This document shows positions 7,282 through 11,935 of a stretch of DNA of 11,935 nucleotides, in pieces. The stretch spans positions 1-11,935 of the forward strand of contig USQL01000069.1 in assembly GCA_900556935.1 (NCBI GenBank), in the 5' to 3' direction. The position numbers and the translations under genes were made by a program. Under the pieces are notes generated by a model that was given only the letters and a program-made list of their open reading frames with translations, made no database searches and was not told the DNA's origin. The DNA is from an uncultured Eubacteriales bacterium (GTDB lineage Bacteria > Bacillota > Clostridia > Oscillospirales > Oscillospiraceae). The first letter of the stretch is position 1. Every line of letters starts with the position of its first letter.

Positions 7282-8624
7282 GCGGATTTCCAAAGGACTT
7301 TGTCTGGGGCGCTGCCTCCAGCGCCTACCAGATTGAGGGAGACCCCCTGGCCGACGGCGGCGGAAAATCCATCTGGGACACCTTCTGCCACACCCCCGGC
7401 AAGACCTTCGAGGGGGACACCGGCGACATTGCCTGCCGCAGCTATGCCCACCCGGAGTGGGATTTGGAAAATTTGAAAACCCTGGGGGTCAGCGCCTACC
7501 GCTTCTCCACCTCCTGGGCTCGCATCGACCCCCAGGGGGACGGGCAGTGGAACGAAAAGGGCCTTGCCTATTATGACCGTGTGGTGGACGGCTGCCTTTC
7601 CGCGGGGATTACCCCCTACATGACCCTCTACCACTGGGAGCTTCCCCAGGCCCTGGAGGACAAGGGCGGCTGGCTAAGCCGCTCCACGGCCCAGGCCTTC
7701 GCCCGGTTTGCCGGAATGATGGCAGCCCACTTCCGGGGGCGGGTAAAGCACTATTTTCTCCTGAATGAGCCCCAGTGCTCCGTGGCCCTGGGCTACGGAA
7801 ACGGCATCCACGCCCCGGGAAAACAGCTTTCCATGGAGGGGCAGTTCCTTGCCTGGAAAAACCTGCTTCTGGCCTACGGTCTGGGCACCGCCGCCATCCG
7901 AACAACGGACCCCAGCGCCCAGACGGGCATCGCCACCACCGGGCGGCTGTGCTACCCGGAATCGGAAAAGGACATCGAGGCCGCCCGGCAGGCCACCTTC
8001 CGGGTCAGCGACGACGATTGGCTGTTTACCCACCAGATGGTGCTGGACCCGGTGTGCCTGGGGGCATTCCCGGAAATCGAAGCGGGCGAACTCCGGTGCC
8101 TGGCCGCAAAGGTCACCCCGGAGGAAATGGCCATCATCCACCAGAAGCCGGACTTTCTGGGCTTTAACATCTACAACGGCTGGTGCGTCCGGGAAACGGA
8201 AGCGGGCCCCTACTACGTCCCCCGCTACCCGGGCTTCCCACGGACGGGGCTTAAATGGCCGGTGACCCCGGAGGTCATGGACTGGGGAGTCGCATTCCTG
8301 GGCAGGCGTTATTCCCTGCCCTGCTACATCACGGAAAACGGTCTGAGCTGCAACGATGTGATAAGCCTGGACGGCCAGGTTCACGACCCCAACCGAATCG
8401 ACTTTCTGCACCGGTATCTGCGGTGCCTGCAAAATTCTCTTTCCCACGGTGCGGACCTCCGGGGCTATTTCCACTGGGCCCTCACCGACAACCTGGAATG
8501 GCACAGCGGCTTTGGGGACCGCTTCGGCCTCGTCTACGTGGACTTCCCCACCGGCAAGCGGATTTACAAGGACAGCGCCGAATGGTACAAAACCGTCGTA
8601 GACCGCAACGGGGAAAACCTGTAG
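7278..8624 (+). CDS. Beta-glucosidase (GH1), cytoplasmic
   Basis: This 448-residue GH1 retaining glycosidase has no signal peptide. The N-terminal FVWGAASSAYQIEG carries the sugar-binding Gln, followed by LYHWELP. The acid/base is E164 in LNEP and the nucleophile is E353 in ITENG. Near the C-terminus is TDNLEWHSGFGDRFGL, the glycone-binding Glu-Trp region. The S-x-x-x-K-R-Y-G pattern of 6-phospho-beta-glucosidases is absent, so free beta-glucosides are expected, in line with import by an ABC transporter rather than a PTS. Its ATG overlaps the phosphorylase stop (ATGA at 7278-7281), and its ribosome site, GAGGTGG at 7264-7270, lies inside the phosphorylase gene, so translation is probably coupled. 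It likely hydrolyses longer cellodextrins or differently linked or aryl beta-glucosides that the phosphorylase cannot use. No clear terminator follows it. Confidence 0.93.
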   Translation: MSGFPKDFVWGAASSAYQIEGDPLADGGGKSIWDTFCHTPGKTFEGDTGDIACRSYAHPEWDLENLKTLGVSAYRFSTSWARIDPQGDGQWNEKGLAYYDRVVDGCLSAGITPYMTLYHWELPQALEDKGGWLSRSTAQAFARFAGMMAAHFRGRVKHYFLLNEPQCSVALGYGNGIHAPGKQLSMEGQFLAWKNLLLAYGLGTAAIRTTDPSAQTGIATTGRLCYPESEKDIEAARQATFRVSDDDWLFTHQMVLDPVCLGAFPEIEAGELRCLAAKVTPEEMAIIHQKPDFLGFNIYNGWCVRETEAGPYYVPRYPGFPRTGLKWPVTPEVMDWGVAFLGRRYSLPCYITENGLSCNDVISLDGQVHDPNRIDFLHRYLRCLQNSLSHGADLRGYFHWALTDNLEWHSGFGDRFGLVYVDFPTGKRIYKDSAEWYKTVVDRNGENL

Positions 8625-8659
8625 GTGCCGCAACGATTCCGTTTTCTTCCCAGGAGTGC

Positions 8660-8688
8660 TGTACATTTTTGGGAAGTTATGCTATAAT
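8660..8688 (+). promoter_or_regulatory. Extended -10 promoter of the flavoprotein gene
   Basis: TGTACA (8660-8665), a 17-nt spacer, then TATAAT (8683-8688) preceded by TGC, which is a perfect -10 with the TGN extension. The start would be near 8695, giving a leader of about 28 nt. It makes the flavoprotein gene independent of the glucosidase operon, although read-through from upstream is possible since no terminator is seen in 8625-8659. Confidence 0.7.
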
Positions 8689-8722
8689 GTTGGGGAACAA
8701 AAACATAAGGATGGTGTTTCCC

Positions 8723-9736
8723 ATGAACTATCAGGAAGCGATGGCACAGGCCCGGGGAAATATGGGCAAGTGCAAAGCATGTCCCGTCTGCAACGGTCAG
8801 GCCTGCCGGAATACGGTGCCCGGGCCGGGGGCCAAGGGCGTTGGAGATACGGCCATTCGGAACTACGATGCCTGGCAAAAAATCCGGGTAAATATGGACA
8901 CTCTGTGCTCCTATGGCGACGCGGACACCCGCTTTACCCTCTTCGGCAAAACCTTTGCCGCCCCCTTGTTTGCCGGTCCCGTAGGTGCCGTGACCATGCA
9001 CTACAGCGACAGGTATAACGACGAGACCTACAACGCCGCCCTGGTCAGCGGCTGCGCCCAGGCGGGCATTGCGGCCTTTACCGGTGACGGTCTGGATGCC
9101 AACGTCATGGTCCAGGCCACCAAGGCCATCGGCGCGGTAGGCGGCCTTGGCGTTCCCACGGTGAAGCCCTGGAATCTGGAGCTCATTCGGGAGAAGATGG
9201 CCCTGGTGAAGGAAAGCGATGCCTTTGCCGTTGCCATGGATGTGGACGCGGCGGGTCTGCCCTTCCTGCGGGGCATGGAGCCTCCCGCGGGCAGCAAGAC
9301 CGTAGAGCAGCTGCGGGAAATCAGGGAGATGGCGGGCAGGCCCTTTATCGTCAAGGGCGTTATGACCGTCAAGGGCGCGCTCAAATCCCTGGATGCCGGG
9401 GCGGATGCCATTCTGGTTTCCAACCACGGCGGACGGGTCCTGGACGGCTGCGCGGCCACCGCTGAGGTGCTGCCGGAGATTGTGTCCGCGGTGGAGGGCC
9501 GGGTTCCCGTTCTGGTGGACGGCGGCATCCGCACCGGTACGGATATCTTCCGGGCCCTGGCGCTGGGCGCGCAGGCCGTGGTGATCGCCCGGCCCTATGT
9601 CTGCGCGGTCTATGGCGGCGGTGCCGAGGGTGCCGTGGCCCTGACGGCAAAGCTTCAGGCCGAGCTTGCCGACACCATGCAGATGTGCGGTGTTCATTCC
9701 CTGGGGGAGATCACCCGGGAATGCGTGCGGATTTGA
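8723..9736 (+). CDS. FMN-dependent alpha-hydroxy-acid dehydrogenase/oxidase family protein
   Basis: This 337-residue TIM-barrel flavoprotein is related to lactate oxidase, glycolate oxidase and lactate dehydrogenase LldD. The signature SNHGGRVLDG carries catalytic H235 and R238, with K211 in IVKGV; the spacing (24 and 3) equals K230/H254/R257 of glycolate oxidase. DGGIRTGTDIFRALALGA and IARP form the FMN phosphate site. It is shorter than the usual 350-400 residues: the segment between the strand ending MDVD (D175) and K211 is about half the usual length, and the usual substrate-binding Tyr after strand 3 seems absent (VPTVKPWN). The N-terminus instead has a cysteine cluster, C17-x2-C20-x2-C23-x4-C28. 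I start at 8723, with AAGG at 8707-8710 upstream; 8711 (MVFPM...) is possible. The open frame runs much further upstream but only over the glucosidase gene. The substrate is unknown; 2-hydroxy acids are the family norm. Confidence 0.85.
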   Translation: MNYQEAMAQARGNMGKCKACPVCNGQACRNTVPGPGAKGVGDTAIRNYDAWQKIRVNMDTLCSYGDADTRFTLFGKTFAAPLFAGPVGAVTMHYSDRYNDETYNAALVSGCAQAGIAAFTGDGLDANVMVQATKAIGAVGGLGVPTVKPWNLELIREKMALVKESDAFAVAMDVDAAGLPFLRGMEPPAGSKTVEQLREIREMAGRPFIVKGVMTVKGALKSLDAGADAILVSNHGGRVLDGCAATAEVLPEIVSAVEGRVPVLVDGGIRTGTDIFRALALGAQAVVIARPYVCAVYGGGAEGAVALTAKLQAELADTMQMCGVHSLGEITRECVRI

Positions 9737-9759
9737 CGGAATTCCGCGACAAATTATTT

Positions 9760-9801
9760 CTTGTGGCCGCGCACGTTCGCAGTGCACGGCCACAAGTCTT
9801 T
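9760..9801 (+). terminator. Hairpin terminator of the flavoprotein gene
   Basis: CTTGTGGCCG (9760-9769) pairs perfectly with CGGCCACAAG (9787-9796). Inside it, GCAC/GTGC adds four pairs around a 7-nt loop after one mismatch. A short, imperfect T-run (TCTTT) follows. It starts 24 nt after the stop codon and lies before the next promoter, so it probably ends the flavoprotein transcript, though the weak T-tract lowers certainty. Confidence 0.6.
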
Positions 9802-9829
9802 GCAGCATGGAAAATTTTTCAAAAAGCAC

Positions 9830-9858
9830 TTGACAAACCGGTTCTTTTGCGGTATTAT
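9830..9858 (+). promoter_or_regulatory. Near-consensus sigma-A promoter of the T-box unit
   Basis: Consensus TTGACA (9830-9835), exactly 17 nt, then TATTAT (9853-9858), one base from consensus. The start would be near 9865, about 25 nt before the T-box Stem I. Such a strong promoter fits a gene whose control is exerted downstream by attenuation. Confidence 0.8.
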
Positions 9859-9889
9859 GCGCTCAACAACTTCACATCCCATCAAATGT

Positions 9890-10173
9890 GTTGAATCAGA
9901 AGAGTAGAATCCCGATTCCGCGTCCAGAGAGCTGCCGGTTGGTGCGAGGCAGTCGTGTGGCCCGATTCGAAAATCCCTGAGGAGCAGCCGGCTGAACCCG
10001 TTTCGTCAGTAAGCCCGGACGCAAGGCAAGCGTTATCGTGCCGCACGTTTAACTGCAAAGGCGACGTGACAGAGGGGCCGGTTACCCGGCAAATTGAGTG
10101 GTACCGCGGAGTATCGTAAAAAGGATTTTTACAGCTTCGTCTCAAGAAAAACTTGGGACGTGGCTGTTTTTTT
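9890..10173 (+). promoter_or_regulatory. T-box riboswitch (tRNA-sensing leader), probable Phe specifier
   Basis: All main T-box parts are visible. In Stem I, AGTA at 9903-9906 is the 5' side of the specifier loop. AGAGAGC follows at 9926-9932, and a distal hairpin CTGCC/GGCAG (9932-9952) carries GGTGCGAG. The 3' side of the specifier loop reads TTC-GAA at 9966-9971, then CTGAGGAG. Stem III is GCCGG/CCGGC at 10077-10090. The T-box core is TGGTACCGCGG at 10099-10109. The antiterminator can form from GCGGAG and CTTCGT around an inner hairpin GTAAAAA/TTTTTAC (10116-10132), and it excludes the terminator at 10132-10173. TTC would mean uncharged tRNA-Phe turns the gene on. TGGT matches an ACCA tRNA end, that is discriminator A, as in tRNA-Phe. 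The codon register is less sure than the T-box call, because GATTC can also pair with GAATC at 9907-9911. Confidence 0.93.
10132..10173 (+). terminator. T-box intrinsic terminator
   Basis: CAGC (10132-10135) pairs with GCTG (10163-10166). Two unpaired positions separate this from CGTCTCAAG (10138-10146) pairing with CTTGGGACG (10152-10160), with one G-U pair and an AAAAA loop. Seven T residues follow at once (10167-10173). Its 5' arm is shared with the antiterminator, which is the switch. It ends 25 nt before the dehydrogenase start codon. Confidence 0.88.
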
Positions 10174-10198
10174 ATTCTTATTTTGGAGGAAACGGATT

Positions 10199-11308
10199 AT
10201 GAACACCTACACCAACTGCCTGCCCGCCTGGAGCGTGGGCCCCGACTGCTACAAGGAAGTCTACACCGTCACCCGCCGTTACGGCAAAAAGGCCGCCGTG
10301 GTCGGCGGCAAGACAGCCCTGAGCAAGGCCTATGACAAGCTGGCCGCCGCGGTTTCCGGCACCGGTCTGGAGCTCACCGCCCCCATCTGGTACGGCGGCA
10401 ACTCCACCTACGAAAACGGCGACATGGTAGCGGCCATGAAGGAGGTCCGGGAGGCGGACATGGTCTTCGCCGTGGGCGGCGGCCGGGCGGTGGATACCTG
10501 CAAGTATATCGCCGAGAAGCTGGATAAGCCCCTGTTCACCTTCCCCACCATCGCCTCCAACTGTGCCCCCGTCACCGCCATCGGCGTGTTCTACAACCCG
10601 GACGACACCTTTAAGAACTATTTCTATCCCACCCGCTGCCCCCTGCACGCCTTCCTGGACACCCAGATTATCGCGGAAGCGCCGGAGAAGCTCCTCTGGG
10701 CCGGCATCGGCGACGCGCTGAGCAAGGAGTGCGAGGTAGAGCTGTGCACCCGGGGCCGGGACCTGCCCCACACGCCGCTCATGGGCCGGACCATGGCCGC
10801 CTGCTGCACGGACCCCCTGGTTAAATACGGCAAGCAGGCCCTGGAGGAGTGCCGGGAAAACAAAGCGGGAGAGGCCCTGCAGCAGGTAGCCCTGTGCATC
10901 GTGGTGTCCACCGGCATCGTCTCCAACTTTACAACCACCGCCAACGATTACTACTACAATAGCTCCCTGGCCCACTGCGTTTACTACGGTGCCACCATGG
11001 TGCCCGCCTCCAGCAGAAATCACCTCCACGGGGAAATCGTCTCCTTCGGCGTGCTGACCCTTTTGACCTACGACAGGAACTTTGCCCGCCGGGATGAGCT
11101 TCTGGAATTCAACGCCTCCGTGGGCCTGCCCGTGACCCTGGAGCAAATCCAGCTGACGGAAGACAATCTGCAGACCATCGCCGACAAGGCCGCCACCGTG
11201 GTGGAATGGACCTGCTCCTTGCAGACCTTTACCAAGGAGGCCTTTGTGCAGGCCATGCGGGACACCGATGCCGCGGGCAGAGCCTACCTGGCCGCCCACA
11301 AAGCTTAA
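10199..11308 (+). CDS. GldA-like metal-dependent dehydrogenase under T-box control
   Basis: This 369-residue cytoplasmic protein belongs to the iron-containing alcohol dehydrogenase / glycerol dehydrogenase / dehydroquinate synthase-like superfamily. The NAD(P) site GGGRAVDT is at residues 93-100. Predicted metal ligands are D172 (GIGDALSK), H259 (SLAHCVYYG) and H277 (HLHGEIVSFG); the last two are 18 apart, as in Bacillus GldA. The length is normal. GGAGGA at 10185-10190 lies 8 nt before the ATG. The residue pair that is Thr-Asp in glycerol dehydrogenases (ASTDAP) is N121-C122 here (ASNCAP), so the Asp that holds glycerol is lost. From memory, the E. coli 2-oxo-acid reductase HcxA (YbdH) also has Cys there. 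With a T-box leader, this favours reduction of an amino-acid-derived 2-oxo acid over glycerol oxidation. Family sure, substrate inferred. Confidence 0.88.
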   Translation: MNTYTNCLPAWSVGPDCYKEVYTVTRRYGKKAAVVGGKTALSKAYDKLAAAVSGTGLELTAPIWYGGNSTYENGDMVAAMKEVREADMVFAVGGGRAVDTCKYIAEKLDKPLFTFPTIASNCAPVTAIGVFYNPDDTFKNYFYPTRCPLHAFLDTQIIAEAPEKLLWAGIGDALSKECEVELCTRGRDLPHTPLMGRTMAACCTDPLVKYGKQALEECRENKAGEALQQVALCIVVSTGIVSNFTTTANDYYYNSSLAHCVYYGATMVPASSRNHLHGEIVSFGVLTLLTYDRNFARRDELLEFNASVGLPVTLEQIQLTEDNLQTIADKAATVVEWTCSLQTFTKEAFVQAMRDTDAAGRAYLAAHKA

Positions 11309-11321
11309 TTCCTCCGTCTAT

Positions 11322-11338
11322 CGTAGGGGCGGCTATCA
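11322..11338 (+). repeat. Possible remnant of an intergenic repeat cut by the insertion sequence
   Basis: CGTAGGGGCGGCTATCA, 13 nt after the dehydrogenase stop codon, resembles the first half of GTAGGGGCGG...CCGCCC hairpin repeats that I recall from Clostridia genomes. The complementary half is missing and the insertion sequence begins at the break. This may have been the terminator of the dehydrogenase gene. The resemblance is from memory. Confidence 0.3.
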
Positions 11339-11347
11339 TGTCAAGAC

Positions 11348-11386
11348 TCACATGGTTTACACTTTGTGCAATCACATGGTTTACAC
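11348..11386. repeat. Tandem 15-bp repeats at the IS end
   Basis: TCACATGGTTTACAC occurs at 11348-11362 and again at 11372-11386, identical and with a 24-nt period. They lie between the IS tip and the transposase stop codon. Repeated sites like this are probable transposase binding sites. Confidence 0.85.
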
Positions 11387-11388
11387 CT

Positions 11389-11935
11389 TCAGTCGTGGGT
11401 GTTTACCAAAAAGTTAGCTCTTTTAAGTGTGTAAACACGTTTGTCAACGTCAATCCGCCCTATGCGGAATTCTCTAAAAACCAGGGTAATTTGTCCCTGG
11501 GAACTGGATTCACGCACTCCGATTTCTTTTCCACGAAATCCCTCACTTAGGAAATACCGGTGCCCTCCGTAGCAGAAATATCCCGTTGTGGACACTTTGC
11601 ATTTCTGGTATTCCTCAGAGTATTCCCAGGACTGAATCTTTTCCGGGAACTGACGGGAGCTCTTCCGAAATACCGAAGCAGGTACTTCCAGATTAAGTGA
11701 GCAATGTGGTCGGATATTGTTGTAAAAATTCCGGTATTTCTCAAATTTTTCTTGAGAATCATCGATATCCAAAAAGGTATTTTCTCGTAAACACTCTCTT
11801 TTAAAAGAACGGTTATACCGCTCCTCTTTGCCTTGTGTCTGCGGGTGCAATGGCCTGCCGTGCATCGTGAGAATTCCCAATTCCATGAGCCATACCTCGA
11901 ATGCGGTATATCCCATGCTTTGAGCGGTACCCCAC
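11389..11935 (-). CDS. IS481-family transposase, C-terminal part (5' end outside the window)
   Basis: About 182 C-terminal residues of a DDE transposase are present. The frame stays open to the window edge and reads W-G-T-A-Q-S before the first Met at 11916, so that Met is internal and the true start lies beyond 11935. The segment VWLMELGI, then HGRPLHPQTQGKEERYNRSFK, is the hallmark of the IS481 integrase core, with the last Glu of the catalytic triad in the GKEER stretch. NNIRPHCSL follows, then a C-terminal domain ending VNTHD. No frameshift is seen in the visible part, so the gene may be intact. Related IS3-type integrases share the core, but the GRPxHPQTQGKxER form favours IS481. Confidence 0.88.
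   Translation of the reverse strand, partial: WGTAQSMGYTAFEVWLMELGILTMHGRPLHPQTQGKEERYNRSFKRECLRENTFLDIDDSQEKFEKYRNFYNNIRPHCSLNLEVPASVFRKSSRQFPEKIQSWEYSEEYQKCKVSTTGYFCYGGHRYFLSEGFRGKEIGVRESSSQGQITLVFREFRIGRIDVDKRVYTLKRANFLVNTHD

Larger units (their letters stand above)
11339..11935 (-). mobile_element. IS481-family insertion sequence, transposase 3' end (partial)
   Basis: The element covers the end of the window and continues past it. Its near end is placed at TGTCAAGACTCACATGG (from 11339), based on the TGT start usual in this family and on the terminal repeats just inside. The transposase points away from this end toward the edge of the window on the minus strand. The base composition is clearly AT-richer than the upstream genes, a sign of recent arrival. 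The far end and the target duplication are not in view. Confidence 0.8.

Noticed and set aside
8610..8651. GGGGAAAAC...GTTTTCTTCCC pairing after the glucosidase gene as a terminator
   Set aside because: The loop is over 20 nt, the stem has a bulge, and there is no T-tract after it.
8255..8722. Long N-terminal extension of the flavoprotein frame
   Set aside because: The region overlaps the glucosidase gene in another frame, and the extension reads as Arg/Pro-rich noise. The promoter at 8660-8688 and the local start codon define the real gene.
9882..10145. 87-codon minus-strand frame in the T-box region
   Set aside because: It lies wholly on the complement of a structured RNA leader, and no ribosome site or family was seen.
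10178..11299. 373-codon minus-strand frame opposite the dehydrogenase gene
   Set aside because: Shadow frame with Gly/Val/His-rich sequence, while the plus strand encodes a well-formed enzyme with catalytic residues.
11348..11386. Two direct repeats considered as a CRISPR array start
   Set aside because: Only two 15-bp copies with a 9-nt gap, located at an IS end; they fit transposase binding sites.

Overview
The window looks like the chromosome of a GC-rich, anaerobic Clostridia member, most likely Oscillospiraceae or a gut relative. The grounds are strong AGGAGG-type ribosome binding sites, sigma-A promoters, a clostridial L-C-A-C lipobox, a cellobiose phosphorylase close to the Clostridium type, and a T-box leader. 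Genus cannot be settled from the sequence alone.

Region 1 (75-8624) is a divergent cellobiose/beta-glucoside utilisation locus. On the minus strand lie a LacI-family regulator, a lipoprotein sugar-binding protein and two CUT1 ABC permeases. No ATPase is encoded, so a shared MsmX-type ATPase elsewhere is presumed. On the plus strand are a GH94 cellobiose phosphorylase and a GH1 beta-glucosidase that overlap by 4 nt. The 365-nt AT-rich gap between the arms holds a promoter for each arm and palindromes suited to the LacI protein. Imported beta-glucosides would be phosphorolysed to glucose-1-phosphate plus glucose, or hydrolysed. Two strong hairpins separate the binding-protein gene from the permease genes.

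Region 2 (8625-9801) is a single-gene unit: an extended -10 promoter, an unusual short FMN-dependent alpha-hydroxy-acid dehydrogenase family protein with an N-terminal cysteine cluster, and a hairpin terminator.

Region 3 (9830-11308) has a near-consensus promoter, a complete T-box riboswitch (probable specifier TTC, Phe) with its terminator, and a GldA-like metal-dependent dehydrogenase. The zinc ligands are kept, but the Asp that binds glycerol in true glycerol dehydrogenase is replaced. A tRNA-sensing leader on such a gene points to amino-acid-linked metabolism, for example reduction of a 2-oxo acid, rather than glycerol use. This is the most interesting part of the window.

Region 4 (11339-11935) is the end of an IS481-family insertion sequence, AT-richer than its surroundings. 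Its transposase gene runs off the window edge.
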